From the NCBI GenBank assembly GCA_937951625.1, contig CALFBP010000004.1, positions 62,001 through 126,000 on the forward strand: a DNA stretch of 64,000 nt. The letters run 5' to 3'. Below, one piece after another: positions 36,308-45,011 of the stretch. The notes under the pieces were generated by a model, which was not told the DNA's origin, ran no database searches, and worked only from the letters and a program-made list of their open reading frames with translations. A program made the translations under genes and the position numbers. The stretch is from an uncultured Thermoguttaceae bacterium. Its GTDB lineage: Bacteria > Planctomycetota > Planctomycetia > Pirellulales > Thermoguttaceae. The first letter of the stretch is position 1; every line of letters starts with the position of its first letter.

Positions 36308-38314
36308 ATGAAAACGTTGTTGATTCCCACCGTGATTCTTGGCGTCATCCCGGCTCTGGCCGGGGAGTTGACATTGCTCCGGGACGGAAAATCCGATTAT
36401 CAGATCGTCGTACCTGACCGGCACGACTCGCCGGCGCTGGCGGATTGTCTTCAGCAGGCGGCGCGGCTACTCCAGACGGCATTCCAAGCCAACGGCGCGA
36501 TCGTTCCGATCGTCCCGGAACGTCAAAGGGATGGGGCCAGGCCCTCGCTGTATTTAGGAAATACCGATTTCGCACGGAAACACGGAATCGATGTTCGGGC
36601 ATTTCGGGATTGGAGCTATGTGCTTCGGGCGGTGGGGCGAGACATCGTGATCGCCGGCCACGACCATGCGGCGAAGGCCGGGCCGGGCCGGCCGGGACAG
36701 CAGAATTGGGATCGGGTGGCCACGGCCAAGGCGGCCGCAGACTTCGCCCAACAATTCATGGGCGTGCGGTTCTTGTATCCGGACCTCCCGCCGTACTCCA
36801 CGGTCGCCGCCGCGGCCAAGATCGATCTGTTGGCTTCCCCGGCCATCGAGTTCTTGCCGAGGACGGCCATCACGGTCCCGCACGACTTGAACTTGGCCAA
36901 AACGCCGCTATTGCGGGTGAACACCTCGCATCCGCCCAGCGCAGGCTTCTACGACCTGGCCCACAACCGATTCCCCCGGGTCGATGAGGTATTTGGGGGC
37001 CATACGTGGGAGCGGGCCGTTCCCGCGGAGCTGTTCGCCGAGCACCCCGAGTACTTCGCCTTGATCCAGGGATCGCGATTGAAACCGCAAGTCGGAATGG
37101 CTCAGTATTGCCTTTCCAACGGGGACGTTCAGGAACGCATCTATCGCGATCTGGCCTCCTGGTTGGACCGCGGCTATACCTCGGTCGATCTCGGCCAGCC
37201 CGACGGCTTCCAGGAGTGCCAATGCCCGAAATGCGAGGCCCTTTACGGAACTGGGAAGGATTGGGCCGAAAAGATTTGGATTTTCAATCGCCTCACGGCG
37301 GAACGCTTGGAGCGATCGCACCCTGGCCGACAGGTGACGATCATGTCCTACGGTCCCACGGCCTCGCCGCCGAAATCCTTTACGAAGTTCCCGGCGAACA
37401 CGTGCATCATGCTTACGGGAACGAACGAAGAAGACATCGCCCCGTGGCGTGCGATTGAGACGCCGCGGGGTTTCACGGGCTACGTCTACAATTGGTGCCC
37501 GAATCTCGGCACGCGCTACACCCCGATGCGCACGCCCGGCTACATCGAAAGACAGGTCAAGCGACTCGCCGCCGCCAAGATCCAGGCGATCTATCGGGAC
37601 GGGCCGGGCCAGCTTTTCGGCTTGGAAGGACCAGTCTATTACGTGATGGGCCGGATGTTCGACGATCCGGAAAACAACACGGCCAAAGCCCTGCTGGCGG
37701 AGTTTTATGAAGCCGCCTTTCCCGACCGGGGCGTCGCGGCCATCATGCAGCAGTTTTACGAGGAGCTTTACCGAGCCATCGTCCTCTATTCCGATCACCT
37801 CGGCACGCGGTGCGACCTGTGGACCATCCAAGTGCTGCCCGGCGAGGGTCGGCCGCGCAAGACCGTGCAAGACCCCTTCCAGCTTATTGCCTTCCTCTAT
37901 CCGCCCCGGGTGTTAACGGCCTTGGAATCGCGATTGAGCGAGGCGGAACGGATGGCCACCACGGCGAAGGTCAAGACCCGCCTGAAGCTCGTGCGCACCG
38001 AGTTCGAGTATCTGAAACACCTCGCCCGCGTGGTCCACTTGCACCAAGCTTACGAAATGGTCCCGGACGCGGCCTCGCTCGGTCGTCTGTTGGACGCCAT
38101 CGACGCGCGGAATGCCTTTATCGCTTCGCTGTATGATGGGCGTGGTCACGCGGTCCTCGCCGGCAACTGGTCCTATCCGCTCTTCCCGTTCCCGGGGCAC
38201 GACGCCAACCACCTCCGCCTGGCCTATGACGGTTACCAGGAGCCCTACGCCAACACCTGCTTCAATTGGGACACAAAAGCCAAACGCCACGAACTGGAGT
38301 CCGAAAAGAAGTGA
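36308..38314 (+). CDS. Second secreted DUF4838 protein
   Basis: 668 residues. Short signal peptide (TLLIPTVILGVIPALAGELT). An N-terminal domain of the GH20b/GH67-N kind follows, with SDYQIVVPDRHDSPALADCLQQAARLLQ-like helix, LYLGNTDFARKHG and AADFAQQFMGVRFLYPD. The DUF4838 part has QPDGFQECQCPKCEALYG, carrying a CxCPxC cluster like the neighbour at 33420. The C-terminal part is helical. ATG 36308 has AAAGGGC upstream; a TTG two codons earlier is unlikely. The function is unknown but probably extracytoplasmic polysaccharide or glycan handling. Confidence 0.87.
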   Translation: MKTLLIPTVILGVIPALAGELTLLRDGKSDYQIVVPDRHDSPALADCLQQAARLLQTAFQANGAIVPIVPERQRDGARPSLYLGNTDFARKHGIDVRAFRDWSYVLRAVGRDIVIAGHDHAAKAGPGRPGQQNWDRVATAKAAADFAQQFMGVRFLYPDLPPYSTVAAAAKIDLLASPAIEFLPRTAITVPHDLNLAKTPLLRVNTSHPPSAGFYDLAHNRFPRVDEVFGGHTWERAVPAELFAEHPEYFALIQGSRLKPQVGMAQYCLSNGDVQERIYRDLASWLDRGYTSVDLGQPDGFQECQCPKCEALYGTGKDWAEKIWIFNRLTAERLERSHPGRQVTIMSYGPTASPPKSFTKFPANTCIMLTGTNEEDIAPWRAIETPRGFTGYVYNWCPNLGTRYTPMRTPGYIERQVKRLAAAKIQAIYRDGPGQLFGLEGPVYYVMGRMFDDPENNTAKALLAEFYEAAFPDRGVAAIMQQFYEELYRAIVLYSDHLGTRCDLWTIQVLPGEGRPRKTVQDPFQLIAFLYPPRVLTALESRLSEAERMATTAKVKTRLKLVRTEFEYLKHLARVVHLHQAYEMVPDAASLGRLLDAIDARNAFIASLYDGRGHAVLAGNWSYPLFPFPGHDANHLRLAYDGYQEPYANTCFNWDTKAKRHELESEKK

Positions 38315-38691
38315 GATCGCGACGCAGCGGATCGCGGGCAGTCGATTTTGTCGAAGGCGAGCGGCTGACAAAAATAAGCCTATTCGAACTAATATTCTGG
38401 ACGACGCTTTAGCTCGACTTGTGCCAGCCTCTTGTTGAAATTCGACGTGGTCCTGAGGCCAGGGTGCGAGTAAAAAGCTCCTTTCCAATCCGTATCCGTT
38501 CACCGCTACGTCTGAACCAGAAGGGAGTCGGGTGACGGTCCATTGGTCCGGTATGGCGAAACCACCGTTGGTGACCTTCTCCCCCATGCACGAAGGCTTC
38601 ACGTTCGAAGAAAAGGTCGCACACCAGATGGACCATCTCGTGTTCGGCCCGGACGGAAAGGCTGCGTCAACGATCGTTCCAAGGCTGACAG
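38315..38691. other. Spacer, 377 bp
   Basis: Several short frames exist on both strands but none has a ribosome site plus a recognisable motif. Nothing supported. Confidence 0.4.
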
Positions 38692-39156
38692 TTATTTGGG
38701 GGTCGACGCACGCGGCATCGCGCTGCGATCGGGCAAGACCTCGATGTTCAAATCGATCTGCTCGGGATGGTCCAAATCCAGCTCGCTAAGCGTCTCAAGC
38801 AAGCAGGCCACGGCGATCTGAACAATGTGGTACGAGGAGGCAACACCACTCAACCTGGTTCGTCCGCCCAGCAAGCGCACTTCGAGCGAATGCAATCGGC
38901 CCCTCGTCCGTTCCGCGATGGCGGCGGTCAAACGCGACTCCAAATTTGAGGCATTCCAAGAACCTTTCGCTTGGTTAGGCCGACGGGCGAGTTCCACAGA
39001 CGGTAAAGAGGGCAATTTAGGTCGGACCGAGATTGCGGGCGCGGAATCGCCGAGCTGGTCGCTGGCTGCAAGGGGCTTGGGCACCAATTGCCTGCTTTGC
39101 GCAGACTGATCTATCGACGCTTGTCGTCCAAGTTTTCTAGTCAGCGAAACTTCCAT
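38692..39156 (-). CDS. BON-domain-like protein
   Basis: 154 residues. The first half is polar and low in motifs. The second half has the BON pattern: LESRLTAAIAERTRG, then LHSLEVRLLGGRTRLSGVASSYHIVQIAVACLL, then IDLNIEVL. BON domains bind phospholipids or act as adaptors. The ATG at 39156 has a strong AAAGGAG 6-7 nt upstream. No signal peptide is seen. Planctomycetes carry many small BON proteins near stress genes, and the next gene on this strand is HPF. Confidence 0.7.
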   Translation of the reverse strand: MEVSLTRKLGRQASIDQSAQSRQLVPKPLAASDQLGDSAPAISVRPKLPSLPSVELARRPNQAKGSWNASNLESRLTAAIAERTRGRLHSLEVRLLGGRTRLSGVASSYHIVQIAVACLLETLSELDLDHPEQIDLNIEVLPDRSAMPRASTPK

Positions 39157-39670
39157 GACTCTGCTCCTTTATTTCAGCTCGGCGATTCCAAAACGACGCC
39201 GCGCTAGGCCGTCGCTTCGTGAGGGATCCACGTGCTCTCGATAAACTTCCTCAAGGTAAGCCCCCTGGCTCTCCGGTTTCTTTTACCCGCTTGGTCCATC
39301 AAGCATTAGCTGAACCAGAACTTTTTGAGGCGGTGCGACGCCGCGCCAAAGCCTGCTTCGCGTCAGCATTCACAGGGCAAAGCTGATTTGATCAGGGGTC
39401 AGCCCAGGACGTCCCCGATTCTACGGTTCGGGGCAAGCCCTGGTTCACCTCGGTTTGCAAACGATTCCGTTCAATCCAAATCGTAGGACGGCCGTTCTAT
39501 CGACCACTCCAGGGTGTCCAGATGGCCGCGAGGGGCCGTTCCAACTCGGCCGACCGGCGGCGACGTGCCGAGTGCGGATTTCTCGCGGCCTCTCTGCTCC
39601 GGACACCCTCATCCTGCTGAAATCACAAAGCCCGGCGCGTTGCCGGGGGCGGCGACGAAAAATGTCGATG
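39157..39670. other. Spacer, 514 bp
   Basis: No promoter of good quality, RNA gene, repeat or coding frame can be supported. Confidence 0.4.
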
Positions 39671-40009
39671 CTACACGGCTTTCACGATGGCCGCGCGACG
39701 GCGATTTCTCCGCCTGCGATCCAATGCCCGCGCGACGCCTCGGCCGGCGCGTTCAATGGCGAAAACCGCTGCCGACTCGAAGTCGTTCCCGCGGCCCTCG
39801 CTCAGCACGCTGTCCAGACCTCGGAGTTGGATCTGCACCCGGCACTGCTTGTCCACGCCGCCTCGGGGACCGTTGATATCTCCTGCCCGAACCGTTATCC
39901 GCTTTATCTCCGACGCGAAGCGTCCCAAAGCGAAATGCAGTTTGCGAACGAGAAAATCATGCAGGGCTTCGCTGATTCTCGTGTTCTTGCCAATTACTTG
40001 GAGATTCAT
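39671..40009 (-). CDS. hpf: HPF/RaiA-family ribosome hibernation factor (short form)
   Basis: 112 residues. It starts MNLQVIGKNTRISEALHDFLVRKL and continues FALGRFASEIKRITVRAGDINGPRGG and CRVQIQLRGL, matching the ribosome-binding fold of HPF/YfiA. The protein sits in the decoding centre of idle 70S ribosomes. The C-terminus ends in a basic Arg-rich stretch (DRRRRNRRRAA) and lacks the dimerisation domain of long HPF. ATG 40009 has AAAGGGCG upstream, and a promoter lies at 40061-40090. Confidence 0.88.
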   Translation of the reverse strand: MNLQVIGKNTRISEALHDFLVRKLHFALGRFASEIKRITVRAGDINGPRGGVDKQCRVQIQLRGLDSVLSEGRGNDFESAAVFAIERAGRGVARALDRRRRNRRRAAIVKAV

Positions 40010-40060
40010 TACTTCGCCCTTTCTTAACATGAAAGGCTTCCTTCTCGAACCCACTGTGCG

Positions 40061-40090
40061 ATTATAGACGCAAACCGATTCCATTGACAA
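40061..40090 (-). promoter_or_regulatory. Promoter of the hpf gene
   Basis: On the minus strand TTGTCA (40090-40085), an 18-nt spacer and TATAAT (40066-40061), about 50 bp before the start codon. Confidence 0.6.
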
Positions 40091-40551
40091 ATAGAATTGA
40101 ATGCCAACAAGCATAGATAATAGTTATGTTCGGATTTCGCGATGGGGGTGCCCCGGCGGCCCTTCTGCTGTCGGTCCGTCTGAACAGCGGCGAACCGCCG
40201 CCTCACAAACACTCGCGTCATCGGCTCCAGAAAAAGTGGTTACGAACAGGGTTTTGGCCGGGGAGGCGTCGAGTTTACAGCCCGCGCGGGTCGCGCGCGA
40301 GAGCAACTGCCGACGGGTGCAGCGGGCGCGACGGGCCGACGAATCGGCCTCGGTAATGCCGTTTCCGCCGTAGCAAAAGGGGGTATACTCGAGTTGGATT
40401 CGCCCGCAGTTGAAGGGTGCTCTCCGGCGATGCCGCGACGCCAAGCCGTTTCCCCCAAGAGAGCGTGCGAGATGAGTGCCTTGACCAACATCACGGTTTC
40501 GCCTGACTGTTCGAGGCCTTGTGCCGAAGGTGGCGGGTCCGCGAGCTGGCA
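40091..40551. other. Spacer, about 460 bp
   Basis: GC-rich, with short overlapping frames on both strands; none supported as a gene. Confidence 0.35.
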
Positions 40552-40745
40552 ATGAGGTCCGAACGCGAGTTTTTGTTGGAAGTGCTTGGCCGTTTGAACG
40601 CGGCGGGCGTAGAGTCCATGGTGACCGGCTCGATGGCCAGCAATTATTGGGGGATTCCGAGAACCACGCACGGTCTGGACTTCGTGCTATTGTTGAAGCC
40701 GGGCGACACGGACCGATTGGTCACGGCTTTCCAGCCCGGTTTTTT
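40552..40745 (+). pseudogene. 5' fragment of a nucleotidyltransferase-like (AbiEii/DUF6036-type) gene
   Basis: The first 60 or so codons read MRSEREFLLEVLGRLNAAG, then VTGSMASNYWGIPRTTHGLDFVL. This is the GSxAxxxxG...DxD-type start of small nucleotidyltransferase-fold proteins often found in toxin or resistance modules. The usual second Asp of the motif is missing (LDFVLLL). Similarity stops at about 40745 (AFQPGFF), and the frame then runs antisense through another gene fragment. The remaining two thirds of the family are absent. It meets a truncated minus-strand gene at the same point, so a deletion or inversion junction is likely. The protein is presumably non-functional. Confidence 0.6.
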
Positions 40746-40749
40746 TCAT

Positions 40750-41001
40750 TCAGCCGGAATCGGTGCCCAGATCGCTGAGGATACGGCGCAGCAGCCATTT
40801 CGCTTGCCGTATCTCGGTCCAATCCATCTTCTCCATGTTCCAGCTAGAAGTCTTCGAGTCGCTAGGCGCGACTTTCCCCAGGCGATCCAACGGAATCGCA
40901 GGCTCATGATCTTCCGCCCGGGAAATGTCCCCACCGAAATACGGCCACGCCGCTGCGCCCGCCACGTTGTGGAGAAGTTGTCGTCTGGTAAAGCTTGGCA
41001 T
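40750..41001 (-). pseudogene. 5' fragment of a gene with an export (Tat-like) signal
   Basis: ATG 41001 has an excellent AAGGAGGAGG. The first 25 residues look like a twin-arginine leader (FTRRQLLHNVAGAAAWPYF). Then EHEPAIPLDRLGKV-like sequence follows, and the frame ends after only 83 residues at a TGA at 40750-40752. This is too short for an exported enzyme. The end coincides with the end of the nucleotidyltransferase fragment on the other strand. The start of an aldo/keto reductase-like protein (PLDRLGKV) is one possibility, but not enough remains to say. It lies 98 bp after the enolase-superfamily gene. Confidence 0.55.
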
Positions 41002-41066
41002 CGTTCGCCTCCTCCTTACCTGCTGGCTTCGTCGAGTCGCAAACCCATCGCACCCGAGGGGCGAGA

Positions 41067-41084
41067 GCGGCGACGAGTCGCCGC
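41067..41084. repeat. Perfect 8-bp-arm palindrome at the end of the enolase-superfamily gene
   Basis: GCGGCGAC-GA-GTCGCCGC, 15 bp past the stop codon of the minus-strand gene. There is no T-run, so it is not a standard terminator; it may be an RNA-stabilising hairpin or a dispersed repeat. Confidence 0.5.
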
Positions 41085-41099
41085 ACTCCCAAGGTCGGT

Positions 41100-42224
41100 T
41101 CAAAGGCCGGATTGGGCGATGAGCGTTGACTTCACAAAGTCCTCGTTGATCGTCACCCCCAGCCCAGGCCGGTCCGGCACGGCGATGTAGCCGTTCTCGG
41201 CTTGGATGCGTTCGTTAGTCAACTCGTGCCGCAGGGGGCTGGCATCCACGCAATCTTCGAAGACGAAGGCCTCGCGGCAGGTTGCTAACCAGTGGAGACT
41301 GGCAGCCACGGTGATCGCGCTGGTGTAACAATGGTTGCACAGTCGGGCGCCGATTTCCTCCACGCGGCGCCGGATATACGCGGCGTCGGTGAAACCGTTT
41401 CGGGCCAAGTCCACCTGATAAATATCGAGGGCGTGACGGTCGATGAGCGGACGGAAGGCCTCGCGACCGCACTCGCCTTCGCCCGCGGCGATCGGGATGG
41501 GCGAGCGGTCGCGGAGCCAGACGTAACCGTCCACGTCGGCCTGCTGGAGCGGCTCCTCGAGCCAACCGATGCGGTAATCGGCGAAACGTTGGGCGCGGGC
41601 CAGCGCGGTGCGGGCGTCCCAGACGCAGCCCGCGTCGATCAGCAACAAGGCGTCCTCGCCCACGCCCTCTCGGGCCCCGCGGACCAGCTCCACGTCCAAG
41701 GCCTCCGACTGGCCCATTGGCTCCCAGCCGAACTTCACGGCCCGATAGCCTGCTTCGATCCAGCGTCGCCCGATCTCTCGCGTCTCGGAACCATCGCGCC
41801 CGAACAGGTTCGAGGCATAAGCCAAGACCCGGTCGTGATGCTTGCCGCCCAGGAGACGATGGATCGGCTCGCCGAAGTGTTTGCCTTTAAGGTCCCAAAG
41901 GGCCATGTCGATCGCGGCCATGGCAGAAATCGTCACCGAGGTGCGGCCAAAATACTGGGTGCCGCGATACATCTTTTGCCAGAGGCGCTCATGTTCCAAC
42001 GGATTTTCGCCGATCAGTAGTTCCCGCAGCCCGCAAGCCACGTTGTGGCTATAGGGGGCATCGATGATCGCTTTGACCACCTCGGGCGAAGAATCGGCCT
42101 CGCCCACGCCCTCCAAGCCCGTATCGGTGCGGACCCGCACCACCACAGCGTCCTGACAACTCGAGGTTTTTCGCTCCACATGGGCAATGCGGAGCACCTG
42201 ACAAAGGATTTGCGTGATCTTCAT
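41100..42224 (-). CDS. Enolase-superfamily (mandelate racemase/muconate lactonizing) enzyme
   Basis: 374 residues. The N-terminal capping domain (MKITQILCQVLRIAHV, GVGEADSSPEVV) is followed by the barrel. AVKFGWEPMG gives the Lys of a KxK-like site. Metal ligands are on successive strands: LLIDAGCVW (Asp), WLEEPLQQAD (Glu) and AAGEGECGREAF (Glu). DIYQVDLARNGFT and LCNHCYTSAIT follow. The superfamily abstracts a proton alpha to a carboxylate, and sugar acid dehydration is the commonest role in such genomes. ATG 42224 is chosen because the in-frame ATG at 42251 would put the first codons inside a terminator hairpin. Substrate unknown. Confidence 0.9.
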   Translation of the reverse strand: MKITQILCQVLRIAHVERKTSSCQDAVVVRVRTDTGLEGVGEADSSPEVVKAIIDAPYSHNVACGLRELLIGENPLEHERLWQKMYRGTQYFGRTSVTISAMAAIDMALWDLKGKHFGEPIHRLLGGKHHDRVLAYASNLFGRDGSETREIGRRWIEAGYRAVKFGWEPMGQSEALDVELVRGAREGVGEDALLLIDAGCVWDARTALARAQRFADYRIGWLEEPLQQADVDGYVWLRDRSPIPIAAGEGECGREAFRPLIDRHALDIYQVDLARNGFTDAAYIRRRVEEIGARLCNHCYTSAITVAASLHWLATCREAFVFEDCVDASPLRHELTNERIQAENGYIAVPDRPGLGVTINEDFVKSTLIAQSGL

Positions 42225-42240
42225 GAGCCCGAAAATAACG

Positions 42241-42274
42241 AAAAAACCCACGGTTTGCTAGCCGTGGGTTTTTT
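42241..42274. terminator. Perfect bidirectional rho-independent terminator
   Basis: AAAAAACCCACGG (42241-42253), 8-nt loop, CCGTGGGTTTTTT (42262-42274): a 13-bp perfect stem with T-runs on both strands. It ends transcription of the YTV gene (minus strand). It lies only 16 nt upstream of the start codon of the next minus-strand gene. Confidence 0.92.
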
Positions 42275-42301
42275 AACGAAACGGGCGATCGCGAGGCATC
42301 G

Positions 42302-42333
42302 CCGCTACAAGCAACAGCCGCTACAAGCAACAG
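42302..42333. repeat. 16-bp tandem duplication at the YTV stop codon
   Basis: CCGCTACAAGCAACAG occurs twice in a row, so the last codons and the stop of the YTV gene are duplicated downstream. It looks like a recent slippage event. Confidence 0.6.
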
Positions 42334-43250
42334 CGCCGCGTCGTGCAGCAGGTCGTTCCGCAACACGTCGGGTAAACCGGCACGCGGATGGTTTTTGGAA
42401 CCATCTTGCATACGCGAACGGGAACCTCTTTCTCCACCTGATAGGGCACGGTCACCATGTATCGCCGCGTCTCCTGGACCTGCTGGCAACGCCAGGTGGT
42501 CACGTATTCGGTTCGTGTAACCTCCTTGGGCACATACACCGTATAACGCACTTCGCGCGTGGTCGGCACCTGTTGGTACTCGCAAACCCGAACCTTGTAA
42601 GTCTTCTTGACCGGTCTGCACACCGTGACCTGATAGCTATAAGGCTCCTCGACCATCACCGGCTTCAAGCAGGTGACCTCGACCTCTTTCTGGACGATCT
42701 TGGGCACCCAGGTCCAACGGACACACTGCGGCGCGCAGGGATCGCCGCAACTCCCGCAACCGCAAGTCTGCTCAACCCATTGGCCGTGGTCCTCGCAGAC
42801 GGTCTGCTTTTGCTTTTCCGCCACCCACTTGCACACGGTGCGCGTGGCTTGGCGTGTCTCCACGGTGGGCACCATTTCCGTGTACTCGCGGGTCTCTTCA
42901 CGATAGACGGGCTTATAGGTCATGCACTGCTCGGTCCGTGTCCGCACCTCGGGAACCATGACGCAGCAGGTGCGTTGAACCGCCTTGGTCTCCGGAACCC
43001 GCTTGCAAACGGTCACGGTGCATTCCCGGGGTTCCCGACGGTACTCGGTCACCAGGCAGCGGCGCATCTCGGTGACCCATTGCGGGCACAAGACGGTCTT
43101 TTCAACGTATTGGACCGCCGGCTTGCACGTCGCCACCACGGCCGGGGCCGGTGCGCACGTGGCACAATTGGCGGCGAACAAATTCCCGGCACTCAACGCC
43201 ACAAGCCCAGCGACGATGAGGAATACGGGTCGGAACGCCTGGGATAACAT
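42321..43250 (-). CDS. Secreted Cys-rich YTV-type planctomycete protein
   Basis: 309 residues. The signal peptide core is VFLIVAGLVALSAGNLFA. The mature part is almost entirely repeats of the planctomycete YTV kind: alternating Val/Thr/Arg-Lys beta-like units with regularly placed Cys and Tyr, for example CTVTVCKRVPETK, YKVRVCEYQQVPTTREVRYTVYVPKE and RRYMVTVPYQVEKEVPVRVC. A CGCGSCGDPC cluster lies in the middle and the C-terminus is CCGTTCCTTRRCC. The family has been linked to the proteinaceous, cystine-rich cell surface of planctomycetes; a structural role here is inferred. ATG 43250 has GGAGAA upstream. The terminator at 42241-42274 ends the transcript. Confidence 0.85.
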   Translation of the reverse strand: MLSQAFRPVFLIVAGLVALSAGNLFAANCATCAPAPAVVATCKPAVQYVEKTVLCPQWVTEMRRCLVTEYRREPRECTVTVCKRVPETKAVQRTCCVMVPEVRTRTEQCMTYKPVYREETREYTEMVPTVETRQATRTVCKWVAEKQKQTVCEDHGQWVEQTCGCGSCGDPCAPQCVRWTWVPKIVQKEVEVTCLKPVMVEEPYSYQVTVCRPVKKTYKVRVCEYQQVPTTREVRYTVYVPKEVTRTEYVTTWRCQQVQETRRYMVTVPYQVEKEVPVRVCKMVPKTIRVPVYPTCCGTTCCTTRRCCL

Positions 43251-43682
43251 AAGGTTCTCCTTGTCTACCGACGCAATCGGGGAAGGGGATCGAACGGTGT
43301 CGTTTGCCAAAAGCAAAAAACCTCTGAGGTAAGCATACGATGCGTAACTCACCCAGAGTTCCCAGTTAATAAAATCTTTGGAAGTTCCAAAAACACCATA
43401 AATAACTTTTTTTCTGGTTGCAAGCACTTGGGCAACCATTTAAGTATTTTGCGATGAAACTTGTTGCCACAAAAATCTTTAGGACATCTAGCCCAATCGT
43501 AAGCTAAGCGTCGGAGGGGGGAGATAGATGAGGCAAGCGCCTAGTCAACCGTGAGAAGGGAAATTCAAATTCGCTAAAAATAAAATCAGTGGCGGCGGGT
43601 TCCACTGCATGCGGGCATTGGTCATGCCGATTTGAGCGCGGTATATTATCAACAAGCTACAGCAGTTTTCCCAGAGGCCCTA
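43251..43682. other. Divergent A/T-rich spacer, 432 bp
   Basis: More A/T-rich than its surroundings. Holds the PduS-gene promoter candidate at 43618-43647. An inverted GGTTGC...GCAACC pair is near 43415-43437. No gene. Confidence 0.45.
43618..43647 (+). promoter_or_regulatory. Promoter candidate for the PduS-type gene
   Basis: TTGGTC (43618-43623), an 18-nt spacer and TATATT (43642-43647), about 35 bp before the start codon. Confidence 0.45.
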
Positions 43683-45011
43683 ATGAGCAAAGTTTCTCAA
43701 GATCACATCTTCCAGGCCGGTGTGGTTGGTTCTGGGGGTGCGGGGTTCCCCACGCACGTCAAGTTGTCCGGGAAGGCCGACACCGTGCTTATCAACGCCG
43801 CCGAGTGCGAACCCTTGCTCCACAAGGACAAGGAGGTTCTTCGGGCCTACGCTGATGGGGTGGTCGAGGGGCTGGCGATCGCCATGCATCTGGTCGGGGC
43901 CCAACGTGGGGTGATCGGCATCAAGGGCAAGTACGAAGACGTCATCGCGCTGTTGCGGTCAAAGGTGGCAAAGAACATGGAGATCGTGCCGCTGCGCGAT
44001 GCCTACCCGGCGGGGGATGAGTTCATCCTGGTCTACGACTGTTTGCGCCGCGTGGTCCCCCCTGGGGGCATCCCCTTGGCAGTCGGCGCCGTGGTGATCA
44101 ATGTGGAGACTGCGCTGAACGTAGCCCAATCCGATCACCAGCCGGTGACCGACAAATTCCTGACCGTGGCCGGGGCAGTGGCCAATCCGGTGACGCTTCG
44201 GGTGCCGGTAGGCGTGACGCTCGAGCAGTGCGTGGCGGCGGCGGGCGGTCCCACCGTGCCCGACGCCAACTACATGGTGGGCGGGGTGATGATGGGCTGG
44301 CTCGAAAACAATCACCAGGCCTTGGTCGACAAGACCACCGGGGGCATCGTTGTCCTGCCCGACAACCACATCGTCATCCGACGCCGACGCCAAGACTGGA
44401 ACCAGATCGCCCGTATCGGTCGCTCGGCTTGCGATCAGTGCAGCTACTGCACGGAACTTTGCCCGCGGTGGCTGCTAGGCCATCCGATCGAACCCCATCG
44501 CGCCATGCGAAGTCTGGGTTTCAACCTGGTGGGCGAAGCGAATGTGATCGGCACCTCGTTTTGTTGCGAGTGCAATTTGTGCAGCCTCTATTCGTGTCCG
44601 GAGGATTTGGATCCGAAGAACGTCTGCACCCAAAATAAGCGCCGCCTGGCTGCCGAAAAGCGTCGCTGGCAGGATCCGCCCTTCGAGCCCCGCCGGGCCG
44701 AGTTGCACCTGGAAAATCGCAAGGCCCCCATGCACCGTTTGTTCCACAAGCTGGGGCTGACGCAGTTCGAGAACAAAGGCCCCCTCGAGGAAAAGCCCAT
44801 CCAGACCCATCGAGTGGGCATTAAACTCAAGCAGCACCTCGGCGTCGCCTGCGAGGCGGTCGTGGCGGTGGGCGAACGGGTCCGCAAAGGGCAATTGGTC
44901 GGCCGCGTGCCCGTCGCCAACGGTAAGCCTGCGCTAGGTGCGCCGGTCCACGCCTCCATCGAGGGCACGGTGACCAAAATCGACGATGGCGTCGTGTGGA
45001 TTGAAGCATAG
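43683..45011 (+). CDS. pduS: PduS/RnfC-type flavo-iron-sulfur reductase
   Basis: 442 residues. The N-terminal RnfC-like part has the flavin/NADH segment GVVGSGGAGFPTHVKL and NAAECEPLLHKDKE. An SLBB-like region follows (KFLTVAGAVANPVTLRVPVG). Two [4Fe-4S] clusters are CDQCSYCTELCP and CECNLCSLYSCP. The C-terminal part is biotin/lipoyl-like (VGERVRKGQLVGRV). In Salmonella PduS is the cobalamin reductase of the propanediol microcompartment and passes electrons to PduO. ATG 43683 is the family start. The next gene encodes its usual shell partner, PduT. Confidence 0.92.
   Translation: MSKVSQDHIFQAGVVGSGGAGFPTHVKLSGKADTVLINAAECEPLLHKDKEVLRAYADGVVEGLAIAMHLVGAQRGVIGIKGKYEDVIALLRSKVAKNMEIVPLRDAYPAGDEFILVYDCLRRVVPPGGIPLAVGAVVINVETALNVAQSDHQPVTDKFLTVAGAVANPVTLRVPVGVTLEQCVAAAGGPTVPDANYMVGGVMMGWLENNHQALVDKTTGGIVVLPDNHIVIRRRRQDWNQIARIGRSACDQCSYCTELCPRWLLGHPIEPHRAMRSLGFNLVGEANVIGTSFCCECNLCSLYSCPEDLDPKNVCTQNKRRLAAEKRRWQDPPFEPRRAELHLENRKAPMHRLFHKLGLTQFENKGPLEEKPIQTHRVGIKLKQHLGVACEAVVAVGERVRKGQLVGRVPVANGKPALGAPVHASIEGTVTKIDDGVVWIEA

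Noticed and set aside
40240-40671. A minus-strand frame of 143 codons before the nucleotidyltransferase fragment
   Set aside because: Overlaps the recognisable plus-strand fragment antisense, with no motif or start signal.
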